From the NCBI RefSeq assembly GCF_004341515.1, contig NZ_SLZF01000001.1, forward strand, positions 620,001 to 684,000: DNA of 64,000 nt, written 5' to 3'. Of the stretch, positions 1 through 12,519 are shown piece by piece. The stretch comes from Allobosea sp. BK604 (GTDB lineage: Bacteria > Pseudomonadota > Alphaproteobacteria > Rhizobiales > Beijerinckiaceae). The stretch's first letter is position 1, and every line of letters begins with the position of its first letter. The position numbers were made by a program, and so were the translations under genes. A model generated the notes under the pieces. The model was not told the DNA's origin. It did no database searches and saw nothing but the letters and a program-made list of their open reading frames with translations.

Positions 1-1027
1 CGTCGCCGGTGGTCGCGTAGTCGGAGAGGATGATGTGGCCGGACTGCTCGCCGCCGAGATTGTAGCCATGCGCGCGCATATGCTCGAGCACGTAGCGGTC
101 GCCGACCGCGGTGCGCGCCAGCGACAGGCCGAGGCCGGCGAGATAGCGCTCCAACCCGAGATTCGACATTACGGTGGCGACGATGCCCGGCTGCGACAGG
201 CGGCCATCTTCCTGCCAGCTGCGCGCGATCACCGCCATGAGCTGGTCGCCGTCGACAACATGGCCCCGCTCGTCGATGATCAGCACGCGGTCGGCATCGC
301 CGTCGAGCGCGATGCCGATATCGGCGCGCAGCTCGCGCACCTTGGCACTGATCGCCTCCGGCTCGGTCGAGCCGACATCCCTGTTGATGTTGAAGCCGTC
401 GGGCTCGACGCCGATCGCGATCACCTCGGCGCCGAGCTCCCAGAGCGCCTCGGGCGCGACCTTGTAGGCGGCGCCATTGGCGCAATCGACGACGATGCGC
501 AGGCCCTCGAGGCTGAGATTGCGCGGCAAGGTGCGCTTGGCGAACTCGATATAGCGGGCATGGACGCTGTCGATGCGCTTGGCTCGGCCAAGCAGCGGCG
601 AGGTCGAGAGATGCTGCGACAGGTCGGAATCGATCAGCCTGGCGATCTCGGTCTCGACCTCGTCATTGAGCTTGTAGCCATCGGGGCCGAACAGCTTGAT
701 GCCGTTATCCTCATAGGGGTTGTGCGAGGCCGAGATCATCACGCCGAGATCGGCGCGCATCGAGCGCGTCAGCATCGCGACCGCCGGCGTCGGCATCGGG
801 CCGAGCAGCATCACATCCATGCCGACCGAGGTGAAGCCCGCGACCATGGCATATTCGATCATGTAACCGGAAAGGCGGGTATCCTTGCCGATCACCACGC
901 GGTGGCGATAGTCGCCGCGATGAAAGGCGATGCCGGTCGCCTGGCCGACCTTCATCGCGAGGTCGGGTGTGATCACGCCATTGGCGCGGCCGCGAATGCC
1001 ATCGGTTCCGAAATATTTGCGCGTCAT
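1..1027 (-). CDS. glmM: Phosphoglucosamine mutase GlmM (3' part cut off by window edge)
   Basis: GlmM interconverts glucosamine-6-phosphate and glucosamine-1-phosphate in the cytoplasm, feeding UDP-GlcNAc for peptidoglycan and LPS. Translating the minus strand from the ATG at 1027 gives the family start [13 protein letters not shown]. The active-site phosphoserine loop ISASHNP lies near residue 100, the metal-binding DGDADR near residue 240, and the sugar-binding GEQSGH near residue 327. About 342 codons are present; the usual length is near 450, so the C-terminal phosphate-binding domain lies outside the window. ftsH lies upstream in the same direction, but with a 0.8 kb gap holding an opposing gene, so cotranscription is not certain. 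Confidence 0.96.
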   Translation of the reverse strand, partial: MTRKYFGTDGIRGRANGVITPDLAMKVGQATGIAFHRGDYRHRVVIGKDTRLSGYMIEYAMVAGFTSVGMDVMLLGPMPTPAVAMLTRSMRADLGVMISASHNPYEDNGIKLFGPDGYKLNDEVETEIARLIDSDLSQHLSTSPLLGRAKRIDSVHARYIEFAKRTLPRNLSLEGLRIVVDCANGAAYKVAPEALWELGAEVIAIGVEPDGFNINRDVGSTEPEAISAKVRELRADIGIALDGDADRVLIIDERGHVVDGDQLMAVIARSWQEDGRLSQPGIVATVMSNLGLERYLAGLGLSLARTAVGDRYVLEHMRAHGYNLGGEQSGHIILSDYATTGD

Positions 1028-1251
1028 GTGTCTTGGATCCAGATCGGGCAGATCACCCGCGTAAATCGCTACGATTGAGCGTTTCTATAGCGGAAATGGG
1101 TTTCCGCCTTCTCACAATTTGTGACGAATCTTTTCTTGATTCCGGCTGAAGAGGAACCCGACTCGCCCTGCCCGCACCGCCATTCGCAATGTGATCCAGA
1201 TCACGGCATCCCGAGGCGAACCGGGGGCAGACTGGCCGCGGTTGGATCGAC

Positions 1252-1728
1252 ATGAGGCTCCAGATGCGGCGCGCGATGGCAATCATGGCTTCGATGCCGC
1301 CTCTGATCTTGGCTTCCACATCGGGCGCGTTCGCCGGCCCAAAGGAGGACGCTTTCGAGGCGGTCCGGAATTGGGCGGCAGCATTCAACGCCAGCGATGT
1401 CGACAGGATCATCGCGGCCTATACGCCGCAAGCCTCGGTACACGGCACCATGGGTACCAGCCTGGCCGTGGGACCCGACGCCTTGCGCGCCTATTTCGGA
1501 CCTGCCGCCCGCCGCCGCAGCCAGGTCAAGCTGGCAGAAGATGGCGCCGAGGCCATGACGGCCCTTGGTGACGATCAGGTCGTCGCGGCCGGCTTCTACG
1601 AATTCTCCGGAACGCGCCCGGACGGCCAGGCCTTCACAGCTCCGGCCCGTTACACCTTCGTCCTGATCAGACAGGACGGCGCCTGGCGCATCGCCCACCA
1701 CCACTCCTCGCCGCGTCCCGCGCAATAG
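1252..1728 (+). CDS. Secreted SnoaL/SgcJ-like (NTF2-fold) protein
   Basis: This 158-residue protein begins with a hydrophobic stretch ending in SGAFAG, consistent with a signal peptide of about 28 residues. The remainder looks like the NTF2-like cone fold of the SgcJ/EcaC or CaMKII-association type: an amphipathic first helix (AVRNWAAAFNASDVD) and the typical final strand WRIAHHHSSPRP. Its catalytic or binding role is unknown. It is the only plus-strand gene in this stretch and converges on ftsH. Several in-frame ATGs (1252, 1264, 1276) make the exact start uncertain. The family assignment rests on motif recognition. Confidence 0.8.
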   Translation: MRLQMRRAMAIMASMPPLILASTSGAFAGPKEDAFEAVRNWAAAFNASDVDRIIAAYTPQASVHGTMGTSLAVGPDALRAYFGPAARRRSQVKLAEDGAEAMTALGDDQVVAAGFYEFSGTRPDGQAFTAPARYTFVLIRQDGAWRIAHHHSSPRPAQ

Positions 1729-1747
1729 CGACGACCCGAACAGCGAA

Positions 1748-1767
1748 AGGCGGCCGCGAGGCCGCCT
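1748..1767. terminator. Hairpin between convergent genes
   Basis: A perfect 8-bp stem AGGCGGCC/GGCCGCCT closed by GCGA lies between the plus-strand NTF2-like gene and the end of ftsH. On the minus strand it is followed by only a short T run, so a terminator role is possible but weakly supported. A second hairpin (9-bp arms GCTGGCGCG/CGCGCCAGC) lies at 1813-1840. Confidence 0.35.
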
Positions 1768-1861
1768 CCGATGCGTTCCCGGCTGAGCCGAGAAGAGGCC
1801 ATTCGAGAATTCGCTGGCGCGTCAGAACGAGCGCGCCAGCCGGTAGAATTCACGAGCAGTC

Positions 1862-3790
<1,929 letters not shown>

Positions 3791-3897
3791 CAGTCCGATC
3801 GGGCCGCCCGGTCCAACCGGTCTAGGCCAAGGGTTTCAGGCATTAATCTAGGAGCGGCAAGTCCCCTTGCCAAGTGAACAAAAGGCCGGAAACAGGC

Positions 3898-4953
3898 TCA
3901 GCGTGCGGCAGAGTGAATACCACGTCTGCGCAAAGGCTCCCGCGACAGCGTCAGCACGCCCTTGCGATCGAGAGCCAATACACAGCCCGATAATGTCCGT
4001 GTCATGGCCGCGCCCCGGCCAGCAGCGGCGATCAGCGCGCCGGCGCAGGCCTCCAGCCGCTCGAGACGGGGCAGATTCCTGCCTTCCGTACCCGCGACGG
4101 TCTCGAGCCCGCGCGCGATCAGGCGCAGCACGATTTCCTCCGGCTCGTCAGCGAGCGCGGCCAGATCGAGCTGGAGGTTGTCCCCGGCACCGGATGGCCT
4201 CAGGCCCGGCAGCAGGGACACGACGCGATGCGCCAGCGCTGCTTCCAGGCGGGCGAGGCGCGACGCCAGGGTCGCGAGCCGCTCGGAACTCAAGCCCTCC
4301 TCGGCGAGAAGCGGCAGCAGCCCCCGCCAGCGCACTCGCTCGAAGCGGGCATCGGCATTGCTCGGATCCTGGATGACGGACAGCCCGTGCCTCTCGGCTG
4401 TTGCGATCAGCCGCGCCTTCGTCAGGCCGAGCAGCGGCCGGGCCAGTTCGACCGCGCCCTTGCGGACCCGCGCCCGCATGCCGACGAGTCCGGCCGGACC
4501 GGAGCCGCGCGCCATCCGCATCAGCATGGTCTCGGCCTGATCGTCCAATGTGTGCGCCGTCACCAGCACCGCTCCTCCCAGGCTCAGGGCATGCTGGGCG
4601 AGAAGGCTGTAGCGGGCCTTGCGGGCGCGCTCCTGGATGCCGGAGGCCGGCTTCGGTCCGCTCCAGCGCAGGATGGCATGCGGCACGTCAAGCTTGCGGC
4701 AGAGCGCGGCGACCGCTTCGGCCTCGGCCGCGGAAGCCTCGCGCAGGCCATGATCGACCGTTGCGGCGTAAAGTGCGGGGCGGCCCGGCCGCCTGGCCCA
4801 TTCGCTCAGCAGAGCCAGCAGCGCAACCGAATCCGGCCCGCCGGAAACGGCGACGAGCAGGCGCGCTTCATCGGCCAGCCCGGCGAACAGCCTCGCCGCT
4901 TCGCCGGCCGGGACCGGCTCGTTGCCAGGATGCTCCTGGACCAGTGCGCTCAA
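3898..4953 (-). CDS. tilS: tRNA(Ile)-lysidine synthase TilS
   Basis: TilS attaches lysine to C34 of the CAU-anticodon tRNA-Ile, changing both its codon and its amino-acid identity. The PP-loop ATPase motif SGGPDS is at about residues 36-41, followed by the family pattern TVDHGLR and the helix region HTLDDQAETMLMR. At 351 residues it is a short alphaproteobacterial form with a reduced C-terminal domain. Its start overlaps the stop of cpoB by 4 bp (ATGA), implying translational coupling in a cpoB-tilS unit that leads toward ftsH. Confidence 0.95.
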   Translation of the reverse strand: MSALVQEHPGNEPVPAGEAARLFAGLADEARLLVAVSGGPDSVALLALLSEWARRPGRPALYAATVDHGLREASAAEAEAVAALCRKLDVPHAILRWSGPKPASGIQERARKARYSLLAQHALSLGGAVLVTAHTLDDQAETMLMRMARGSGPAGLVGMRARVRKGAVELARPLLGLTKARLIATAERHGLSVIQDPSNADARFERVRWRGLLPLLAEEGLSSERLATLASRLARLEAALAHRVVSLLPGLRPSGAGDNLQLDLAALADEPEEIVLRLIARGLETVAGTEGRNLPRLERLEACAGALIAAAGRGAAMTRTLSGCVLALDRKGVLTLSREPLRRRGIHSAAR

Positions 4954-5900
4954 GCGCAGCGGGCGCGGCGCTGCTCGCGCTCGACACCTTGACGCACGGA
5001 GTTGGAAGCGCCGGGATAATCGACCGAGACCTTGGCGAAGGTCGCGCAGGCCTGGTCGCGTGCGCCGAGCCCGTTCAGCGCGACGCCGAGCTTGAGCAGG
5101 CTGTCGGCGGCCTTGCCGGCCTTCGGGTAGTCGCGCGAGATCTTCAGGAACTGCTCGGCCGCCTCGCGATAGCGCTGGCGCTGCAGATAGCTCTCGCCGA
5201 GCCAGTAGGTCGCGTCGGCGGCAAGCCGGTCACGCGGATAGCTCTGCAGGAACTGGCGAAAGCCCATCTCGGCCTGCTCGTATTCCTTGCGCAGCACATA
5301 GGCATAGGCCGTGTCATAGGCTTCCTTCGGGCTCGGCGCCGCGCCGGTTGCGGCCACGCTCGGCGCGCCGCCGCGCTGGGCCGGCGCCAGCGCGCCCTGC
5401 GGCACGGGCCGGCCCACACCCTGGATGTCGAGCGGGCCCTGCCCGCCACCGCCGGCATAGTCCTCCTCGATGATCCCCTCGACTCCGCCGCCGAGTGGCC
5501 GCGGCGCGCCAGCGGCCTGGGGCTGCCCATTGGGATCGAACGCGTCGCCGCGGCGCTGACGGCCGGGCTGGGCCGCCGGCGGTTGCGCCGCAGGCGGCGG
5601 CGCTGCATTGCCCGAACGGCCGCCGCCACCGCGCTCGTTCAGGCGGAAATCGACATCCTCCTGGAACTTGCGCAATTGCTCGGTCAGCCTGCGGTTCTCG
5701 AACTGCAATTGCTCGATCTGGCCGGAAAGCTGCCGCACCTGGTTTTCAAGCCGGCCTGTGCGCACGGTCAGTTCGGCGGCATCCTGAGCCGATGCCGGCA
5801 CCGCCATCACCGAGGCCGCCAGGCCAAAGCTCAGCGCCGCGAGAACGCTGCGCGCGCGAGACCGCGTGCAGTCAAGAAGTCGGACGTCTCTAGCCATCAT
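4950..5900 (-). CDS. cpoB: Tol-Pal system protein CpoB (YbgF)
   Basis: CpoB coordinates outer-membrane constriction by Tol-Pal with peptidoglycan synthesis. The 316-residue protein has a signal peptide ending in PASAQD, a coiled coil (about residues 42-90, with repeated QL/EN/LTEQL patterns), a long Pro/Gln/Gly-rich linker (about 95-180), and C-terminal TPR-like repeats (AYAYVLRKEYEQAEMGF, ATYWLGESY, DSLLKLG). The linker is longer than in the E. coli protein. It follows pal, but a strong terminator lies between them, so it probably has its own promoter or depends on read-through. Confidence 0.93.
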   Translation of the reverse strand: MMARDVRLLDCTRSRARSVLAALSFGLAASVMAVPASAQDAAELTVRTGRLENQVRQLSGQIEQLQFENRRLTEQLRKFQEDVDFRLNERGGGGRSGNAAPPPAAQPPAAQPGRQRRGDAFDPNGQPQAAGAPRPLGGGVEGIIEEDYAGGGGQGPLDIQGVGRPVPQGALAPAQRGGAPSVAATGAAPSPKEAYDTAYAYVLRKEYEQAEMGFRQFLQSYPRDRLAADATYWLGESYLQRQRYREAAEQFLKISRDYPKAGKAADSLLKLGVALNGLGARDQACATFAKVSVDYPGASNSVRQGVEREQRRARCA

Positions 5901-5961
5901 GAAAACCGCGTTGCCCCCGTGTACGATGCGTTATCACAGCCCGTCACCACGGCCAAAATAT

Positions 5962-5997
5962 GAAAAAGCCTACGCTTTCGCTGAGGAAAGCGCAGGC
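5962..5997 (-). terminator. Intrinsic terminator after pal
   Basis: A 12-bp stem with one G:U pair (5968-5979 with 5986-5997) and a 6-nt loop is followed on the minus strand by TTTTT. It sits just downstream of pal and upstream of cpoB, so it should end the tol-pal transcript. Confidence 0.8.
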
Positions 5998-6078
5998 ATC
6001 TCTTCAGTATCTCAAGTTCGTGCGCCGGCAGAGACCGTCCGAGGCAGACGACCTCGCCAGTCGAAATCGAAAACGGGC

Positions 6079-6585
6079 TCAGACGCCGCCGGCGCCGTCC
6101 AGAACCGTCACGGCGCGGCGGTTCTGCGACCAGCAGGAGATGTCGTTGCAGACCGCAACCGGGCGCTCCTTGCCGTAGGAGACGATGCGCATTCGGTTGG
6201 CCGGGATGCCGCGCGAGGCGAGATAGTCGCGCACGGTCTGGGCACGGCGGGAACCGAGCGAGTAGTTGTACTCGCGCGTACCGCGCTCGTCGGCATGGCC
6301 CTCGATGGTGAAGGTGTAGCGCGGATAGCGCTGCAGCCAGGCCGACTGCTTGTCGAGCGTCGCGACCGCGGTCGAGGTCAGATCGGTCTGGTCGGTCTCG
6401 AAGAAGACGCGGTCGCCGACATTGACGACGAAGTCCTGGGTGCTGCCCGGAGTCGCAGCGCCGCCGGCGCCGAACCCGCTGCCATCGGCGTTCTGGTCCT
6501 TGGCGCAGGCGCCGAGCGCAAGCGTCGCGGCGATGGCTCCGGCGAAGCGGACGGCACGACCGCTGGCAAGCATGGATGAGAGCAT
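6079..6585 (-). CDS. pal: Peptidoglycan-associated lipoprotein Pal
   Basis: Pal is the outer-membrane lipoprotein that binds peptidoglycan and is mobilised by TolB and TolA during division. The 168-residue product has a lipobox LGAC with the lipidated Cys at residue 27, a short linker, and an OmpA-like domain with the diaminopimelate-binding pattern around YSLGSRRAQ and the ending NRRAVTVL. A shorter start at Met5 (6573) would give a more typical signal peptide. It is separated from tolB by a DUF2939 gene, an insertion not found in the classical order. Confidence 0.97.
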   Translation of the reverse strand: MLSSMLASGRAVRFAGAIAATLALGACAKDQNADGSGFGAGGAATPGSTQDFVVNVGDRVFFETDQTDLTSTAVATLDKQSAWLQRYPRYTFTIEGHADERGTREYNYSLGSRRAQTVRDYLASRGIPANRMRIVSYGKERPVAVCNDISCWSQNRRAVTVLDGAGGV

Positions 6586-6762
6586 GGTTCGTCTCCAGGG
6601 CGTCGAAATAGGGAGCGGGCCAGAGGGCCTCGCGTAGATTTCATCAATGATGCGTCAACCTAAACGAGACCTTGCCAGAACAAGGCGAAGTGGCGGCATT
6701 GCGGCGTATGGTTAACCAATTGCAGCGAAATGCTGCATTTCCGGCCGCGTTGCATGAATGCA

Positions 6763-7416
6763 TCAGTTTTGCCGGTCGATCCGCGTCTTCAATTCATCGG
6801 CAAGCCGATTCAACACGCTCTCAGGCAACTCGACCGAGCGCAGCAGCCAGCTCCACTCCTTCAGTCCGAAATGCAGCCGGAACCGTTCGCCGGGCGCGGC
6901 CGCCATGTCCGATTCCAGCGAGAAGCGGGTCGGGCCCGTAAAGCCTGCCGCGCCGAATGCCGCCCAGACGTCGCGCCAGCTCTCGAGTCTGGGGAACGCG
7001 GAGCCGGTCCCCAGGATGTCACCCGCTCCGGTGGAGACCCGCTGCCTGGTCACCAATCCGGCGATCGCGTCAAGCGTCAGGTGGTCCGAGACGATCGCCG
7101 TGACATAGCCGCCGATCACGCTCGCCACCATCTGGCGGCTCATCGGGTCGAGGCCGCGTGCCTGTGGATTCCGGGCGACAAAGGCCCGAACGATCTGGCG
7201 CGCGAAGCTGGCGCGCAGATCGTCGACATCGATCCGGGCGAGAACCGCCTCCGTCCTGCCCGCATGGGCCGCCGAGGCGAAACGGGCAACCGCCACATAG
7301 GGCGAGATCCAGTAGCCCAAACCGGCCAGGAGGATGACGGCAGCTAGGATTCTGCCAAATCGGCGCCGCGGACGAACCGGCCGGCTCAGCTCGGGCTCGC
7401 CAGTAGAAATGGGCAT
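6763..7416 (-). CDS. DUF2939-type membrane-anchored protein
   Basis: The chosen ATG at 7416 gives 217 residues: a short basic N-terminus, one membrane segment (ILAAVILLAGLGYWI), then a soluble domain with the DUF2939-like opening GYWISPYVAVARFASAAHAG. The family has no established function. It sits between tolB and pal on the same strand, so it may be cotranscribed with the Tol-Pal genes and act at the envelope; that is inference from position. An in-frame start 18 codons upstream exists but adds a region unlike the family. Confidence 0.8.
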   Translation of the reverse strand: MPISTGEPELSRPVRPRRRFGRILAAVILLAGLGYWISPYVAVARFASAAHAGRTEAVLARIDVDDLRASFARQIVRAFVARNPQARGLDPMSRQMVASVIGGYVTAIVSDHLTLDAIAGLVTRQRVSTGAGDILGTGSAFPRLESWRDVWAAFGAAGFTGPTRFSLESDMAAAPGERFRLHFGLKEWSWLLRSVELPESVLNRLADELKTRIDRQN

Positions 7417-7514
7417 CCAAGCTCCTGACGCGACGGGCAGCGGCCGGCAAGGGCCGCCCTTTCCCGTCAACGATACCCGCCGACGTCAGTTCCGGCGGGT
7501 CGGCAAGGCAGCCG

Positions 7515-8888
7515 TTAGCGAGCACTCGTCAGCAGCGGCGACCAGCTCGGATCGGAGGCGAAGGCCGGCGTCGGCACCGGCACTTCGACGCGCCCGGTGA
7601 TATCGACCATGTAGAGCTTGCCGCCGGACTGTCCGCCGGGATCGCGGAAGAACATCAGGTACTGGCCGTTCGGCGCCCAGTTCGGCGCCTCGTTGTGGAA
7701 GCCCTCGGTCAGGATGCGCTCGCCCGAGCCGTCCGGCCGCATCACGCCGATGGCGAAGCCGCCGCCGCCCTGGCGGGTGAAGGCGATGAGGTCGCCGCGC
7801 GGCGACCAGGAAGGCTGCGAATAGGAGCCTTGGCCGAAGGAGATGCGCTTGCCCTCCCCGCCGCCGGCACCCATCAGATAGAGCTGCTGAGAGCCGCCGC
7901 GGTCGCTTTCGAACACCATTTGTGCGCCGTCCGGCGAGAACGAGGGCGAGGTGTCGATCGCCGCGGTAGAGGTCAGCCGCGTCGTGGTCCGCGAGCCGAT
8001 ATCGATGACGTAGAGATTGGCATTGCCCCCCTGCTGCAGGCTGAGAGCGATACGCGCGCCATTCGGCGAGAAACGCGGGCTCGTCGTCATGTCCGGGAAA
8101 TTGCCGACGATCTGGCGTTGGCCGGTCTCGATATTGAGCACATGCACGCGCGGCTGCTCGCCCATGCGCTGCGACATGTAGGCCACCTCCTGCCCCACCG
8201 GCGAGTAGCGCGGCGTCACCACCGAGACGTCGCCGTTGGTCAGGTAGCGCACATTGGCGCCATCCTGGTCCATGATCGCGAGGCGCTTGCGGCGATTCTC
8301 CTTCGGGCCCGACTCGTCGACGAAGACGACGCGCGTGTCGAAGAAGCCGCCAACGCCGGTGACCTTGGTGTAGATCGCATCCGAGATGATGTGGCCGACG
8401 CGACGGCTGTTGTTCGGATCGGTGAAGTACTGCTGCCCGTCGATCTGCTCGCCGGTGACGACGTCCCAGAGTCGGAACTCGGCCTTGAGCCTGCCGCTGC
8501 CGTCGCGCGAGACGCGGCCGGTGACCAGCGCCTGCACGCCGACCGCCTTCCAGGCGTCGAATTGCGGCACGGAATCGAAGGGCGGGTTCTTGTCGGGATG
8601 GCGCGCCTTGTCGATCGGCTGGAAATAGCCCGAGCGCTTCAGGTTGTTGGTGATGACACCCGAGACCAGCACACCGCTCTCGCCGCCGAAATCGGCGATC
8701 GCGATCGGCATGGGCTGGAACGTGCCCTTGCGCAGGTCGATGACGAGTTCGGCGCGTGCTGCTGCCGGCACCAACAGCGATGCGGAGACCGCCGAGCCGG
8801 CGAGCGCCAGCGCGCTACGGCGCGTCAACCCTTTATGAGAGGACGGGCGAGCGCCGGTGGTCAATACGGTGCGATGGGTCAGGGTCAC
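7515..8888 (-). CDS. tolB: Tol-Pal system beta-propeller protein TolB
   Basis: TolB is the periplasmic protein that binds Pal and TolA. The 457-residue product has a twin-arginine-like signal ([11 protein letters not shown], ending AARAEL), an N-terminal domain, and a six-bladed propeller with the repeats [24 protein letters not shown] and APNWAPNG. The start codon is GTG and overlaps the tolA stop by 4 bp (GTGA), so translation is coupled. The RR motif suggests possible Tat export, which would be less usual for TolB; the N-terminal start is not certain. Confidence 0.97.
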   Translation of the reverse strand: MTLTHRTVLTTGARPSSHKGLTRRSALALAGSAVSASLLVPAAARAELVIDLRKGTFQPMPIAIADFGGESGVLVSGVITNNLKRSGYFQPIDKARHPDKNPPFDSVPQFDAWKAVGVQALVTGRVSRDGSGRLKAEFRLWDVVTGEQIDGQQYFTDPNNSRRVGHIISDAIYTKVTGVGGFFDTRVVFVDESGPKENRRKRLAIMDQDGANVRYLTNGDVSVVTPRYSPVGQEVAYMSQRMGEQPRVHVLNIETGQRQIVGNFPDMTTSPRFSPNGARIALSLQQGGNANLYVIDIGSRTTTRLTSTAAIDTSPSFSPDGAQMVFESDRGGSQQLYLMGAGGGEGKRISFGQGSYSQPSWSPRGDLIAFTRQGGGGFAIGVMRPDGSGERILTEGFHNEAPNWAPNGQYLMFFRDPGGQSGGKLYMVDITGRVEVPVPTPAFASDPSWSPLLTSAR

Positions 8889-10132
8889 AGCACGTCCCTT
8901 GCGTCGAAATTGACGACGACGTCGCGCCAGTCGTCATAAAATGAGGCGAATTGGGCCGGAATCCGCAGCGGTGCGCAACGGCGCGTCGCGGTCAGTGCGG
9001 AATCGGCAGCGACCCGGAAAAGCGGGTCGGAGGAGGAGTTGATCACGCCGGGCGTGCCGATCAGCGAGCCGTCGGTGTTGAGCTTCATCCGCACGGCCGG
9101 CACGACCGCGCCCTTGGCGTTGGCGAGGCCGATCGGCACGTTCCAGCACTTCAGCAGCTGGTCCTGGATGATGCCGATGAGCTGCGCCCGCAAGGACGGG
9201 CTGAGCTTCTGCGACGAGCCGCGCTCGGTGCCGAGCGACGCGGTGCGGTTGACCTGCGGCGCGGCCGAGCCGGTCGATTGCGCCGGCTCCTTCGACTGCA
9301 GCAGCTTGTCGATGGCGTTGACGTTGAAATTCTTGGCGACCTCGGCCTCGCGCTTGGCCTTGGCTTCGGCCTCGGCCTTCGCCTTGGCGGCCGCGGCGAT
9401 CTTGGCCTTGGCTTCCGCTTCGGCCTTGGCCTTGGCGTCAGCCTCGGCCTTTTCCTTGGCGGCCTGGGCAGCCGCGACCTTGGCCGCCTCGGCCTCGGCC
9501 TTCTCCTTGGCCGCCTCGGCGGCCTTGGCCTCGGCCTGCGCCTTGGCCTTCGCCGCTTCGACCTTGGCTTTCGCCTCTGCGTCGGCCTTCGCCTTCGCTG
9601 CGGCCTTGGCGTCTTCCTCGGCCTTCTTCGCCTTCGAGGCGAGTTCGGCCTCCTCGGCGAGCTTGGCCAGTTCCTCGCGCTTCTGCTCGGCTTCCTGCGC
9701 GGCCTGGGCCTCGCTCTTCTGCGGCGGCGCCTTGGCCGCCTCCGGAGCAGGCTTGGGCTCGGGCTTGGGCGGCTGCGGCGTGGGCCGCGGCGGCGGCATC
9801 GGCGCCGAGGCGTTGTCGTCGGCGACCTTGAGCTCGGGCGGGCGGGTCGGTGGCGCCGGCGTGTCCTGCTTGGCCTCGCCCTGCTCCTTGCGCTCGACGA
9901 TCTCGGACTGGCGCTCGGCGCGCGGCAGCGGCTGCTCCTGGACCTTCTCGGCCTTGCGCTCGCCGCGCGTGACCTGGTTCAGCGCGCTCGGATCGATCAC
10001 CTCGACCGCGATCGCCTCCTCGTTCTCCGGCAGGGGCGTCGGCGACGAAAACGCCAGCAGCCCCGCGACGAGGAACGCCACGTGGCCAAAGGCAGAGACC
10101 GCCAATCCCGGTTCGGAGCTCGAAAGCTTCAC
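8885..10132 (-). CDS. tolA: TolA, energy-transducing protein of the Tol-Pal system
   Basis: TolA links the TolQR proton channel to TolB and Pal across the periplasm. The 415 residues show an N-terminal membrane segment ([15 protein letters not shown]), a Pro-rich region, a long Ala/Lys/Glu helical domain (about 120-270) with many [14 protein letters not shown] repeats, and a C-terminal domain III with [11 protein letters not shown]. Translation begins at a GTG at 10132. The highly repetitive helical section produces long open frames on the opposite strand, which are not genes. Confidence 0.96.
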   Translation of the reverse strand: MKLSSSEPGLAVSAFGHVAFLVAGLLAFSSPTPLPENEEAIAVEVIDPSALNQVTRGERKAEKVQEQPLPRAERQSEIVERKEQGEAKQDTPAPPTRPPELKVADDNASAPMPPPRPTPQPPKPEPKPAPEAAKAPPQKSEAQAAQEAEQKREELAKLAEEAELASKAKKAEEDAKAAAKAKADAEAKAKVEAAKAKAQAEAKAAEAAKEKAEAEAAKVAAAQAAKEKAEADAKAKAEAEAKAKIAAAAKAKAEAEAKAKREAEVAKNFNVNAIDKLLQSKEPAQSTGSAAPQVNRTASLGTERGSSQKLSPSLRAQLIGIIQDQLLKCWNVPIGLANAKGAVVPAVRMKLNTDGSLIGTPGVINSSSDPLFRVAADSALTATRRCAPLRIPAQFASFYDDWRDVVVNFDARDVL

Positions 10133-10160
10133 GCCTTAACCGCCCTCGCCTAAACCGTAT

Positions 10161-10610
10161 TCAGCGCGTCGCCGGCTCGGTGACGAGCGCGACGCGCTTG
10201 AAACCTGCCGAGGTGATGGTCGACATCACCGAGGCGACACGCCCGTAATCGACCAGCTTGTCGCCGCGCACATAGATCCGCTCGTCGAAGCCCTGCTTCG
10301 CCAGCCCCTGCAGCCTGGTCACCAGGTCCGGCTCCAGCGTCGGCTGATCCTGCAGGAAGATCTGGCCCTTGCTGTCGATGGCGATGGTGATCGGCTTCTG
10401 GTCGACATTGATCGGCTTCGCGCCGGTCTGCGGCAGGTCGAGCGGCACGCCGGTCGCGATCAGCGGCGCCGCGACCATGAAGATGATCAGCAACACCAGC
10501 ATGACGTCGATGAACGGCGTCATGTTGATCTCGGCGATGGCGCCGTGGCGCCGGCCACGTCTCCCGCGTCGTCCCCCGGCCTTGGCGCCGGCTGCTGCGG
10601 ACATTCCCAT
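10161..10610 (-). CDS. tolR: Biopolymer transport protein TolR
   Basis: TolR is the single-span partner of TolQ in the proton channel that energises TolA. The 149-residue sequence has a basic glycine/arginine-rich N-terminus, the conserved channel helix INMTPFIDVMLVLLIIFM with the proton-carrying Asp at about residue 35, and a periplasmic domain ending GFKRVALVTEP. It lies 13 bp after tolQ and 28 bp before tolA. A second in-frame ATG two codons downstream is an alternative start. Confidence 0.97.
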   Translation of the reverse strand: MGMSAAAGAKAGGRRGRRGRRHGAIAEINMTPFIDVMLVLLIIFMVAAPLIATGVPLDLPQTGAKPINVDQKPITIAIDSKGQIFLQDQPTLEPDLVTRLQGLAKQGFDERIYVRGDKLVDYGRVASVMSTITSAGFKRVALVTEPATR

Positions 10611-10623
10611 TCCGTCAGCCCCC

Positions 10624-11334
<711 letters not shown>

Positions 11335-11608
11335 CCTGTCTTCCTTCTGCCTGGGCGTCCGGCGCTTCCTGATGAAGCCCCACACAGCCCCGCCGCACGC
11401 GTCGCGGGAAACCCGCGCCGCCGCCCGATCCGCGATCCGGGGAATTTGCCGATAGCGTCAATCGCCTGTGAATCCGGCGAAAGATGGGCCGAAACGGGGT
11501 TTCCTGCGAAGCGCATGCTCGCTTTCGAGTTAAGCACCCGGCAAGGTTAATGCCGGGTTTAAGCGCGGCCGCAGCGGTAACCTGCCGCAGGCGGGACCCA
11601 CCATTCTT

Positions 11609-12019
11609 CTAGAAAAGCCGATCGAGGAACGCAGCCGCCTCGCCGGAGAGACCGACGATCTTGTTCGTGGCCTGGCGGTAGAACTTGAAATTGAGCTCCG
11701 TTCCCGGCTGGCCATCGTCCCAGTCCGTGAGTCGTTTCAGCTCGCTCCGCCCCAGTGGCTGCCTGGCGAGTCCCGTGCGCCTGATCGACAGGCTGATGCG
11801 CGGCGTCTGCCTGATAGTGCCGGGCTTCTTCGCGAGCGCCTCCACCGAGGTGACGACCCCGCGCGCAACGAGGCCGCGCCCACCCTCGTTCTCGCTCGCG
11901 AACAGAAAGATCTCGTCGCCCGCGGCTATCAGCTTGCCGCCATACATCGTCTTCTGCGCGGTGAAGGCAAAGGTCTCCGCCAGTGGATCGCTAATCTCGG
12001 CTTTGATCGCGAAGGCCAT
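11609..12019 (-). CDS. Small conserved hypothetical protein, possible PUA/EVE-like barrel
   Basis: A 136-residue soluble protein with no signal peptide. The middle segment AGDEIFLFASENEGGRGLVA followed by RGVVTSVE resembles the strand pattern of PUA-like/EVE-like barrels, where a GD turn precedes a hydrophobic strand and a returning strand. I do not recognise a named family with certainty. It ends 275 bp upstream of the tolQ start and lies 30 bp downstream of the VOC gene, so a two-gene unit with that gene is possible. Confidence 0.7.
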   Translation of the reverse strand: MAFAIKAEISDPLAETFAFTAQKTMYGGKLIAAGDEIFLFASENEGGRGLVARGVVTSVEALAKKPGTIRQTPRISLSIRRTGLARQPLGRSELKRLTDWDDGQPGTELNFKFYRQATNKIVGLSGEAAAFLDRLF

Positions 12020-12049
12020 GCCCCTTCCCCTCCTACCGGCCGGCCGCCA

Positions 12050-12442
12050 TCAATACTCGGCGTAGATCTCGATGATGTTCTCCTCCGGGTCGCGGAAGAA
12101 CAGCGTGCGGTGGCGCCAGCTCGGCAGGTCCGTGGGTTCCCGGAGGATCGGCACGCCGGCGGCGATCAGCTCGGCATGGCAGGTGTCGAACGCGGCAGGC
12201 GGGACGCGGAAGGCGAGTTGGATCGCCGCCGCGCCGGGCAGGATCTCGCCATCGTCGCACACCGCCCAGACGCCGCGCGGCCGCAGCGCCAGAAGCGAGG
12301 AGCCGATGCGAAAATCGACCCAGGTCTCGCGGTCCGTCTCAATGGGGAATTTCATTACGTCGCGATAGAAGGCCCGCGTCTGCGCGAGCTTGCGGCAAAG
12401 GATGACCGTGTAGTCGAGATTTCGGATGTCACGAAGGCTCAC
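12050..12442 (-). CDS. VOC (glyoxalase/bleomycin-resistance fold) protein
   Basis: From a GTG at 12442, preceded by AGGA at good spacing, the product is 130 residues and begins LRDIRNLDYTVILCRKLAQT. This is the opening strand of a vicinal-oxygen-chelate domain. The sequence continues with FYRDVMKFPIE and ends with RDPEENIIEIYAEY, carrying the metal-binding Glu typical of the fold. Substrate is not predictable. An ATG at 12493 would add 17 residues without family similarity. Confidence 0.85.
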   Translation of the reverse strand: MSLRDIRNLDYTVILCRKLAQTRAFYRDVMKFPIETDRETWVDFRIGSSLLALRPRGVWAVCDDGEILPGAAAIQLAFRVPPAAFDTCHAELIAAGVPILREPTDLPSWRHRTLFFRDPEENIIEIYAEY

Positions 12443-12519
12443 GGCGTCGTCCTGGCGCGAAGACTGGCAGGCAGAATCGCATCGTAGCCGCACGAACCGC
12501 CAAGACCATAGGCTGCAAC

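Noticed and set aside
6711..6720. CtrA half-site upstream of pal
   Set aside because: On the minus strand TTAACCAT is present, but no second half-site lies at the 7-bp spacing.
8951..10153. Two long plus-strand frames opposite tolA
   Set aside because: They arise from the repetitive Ala/Lys/Glu helix of TolA.
11526..11570. CtrA sites upstream of tolQ
   Set aside because: Several TTAA motifs occur, but the closest pair is spaced by 8 bp, not 7.
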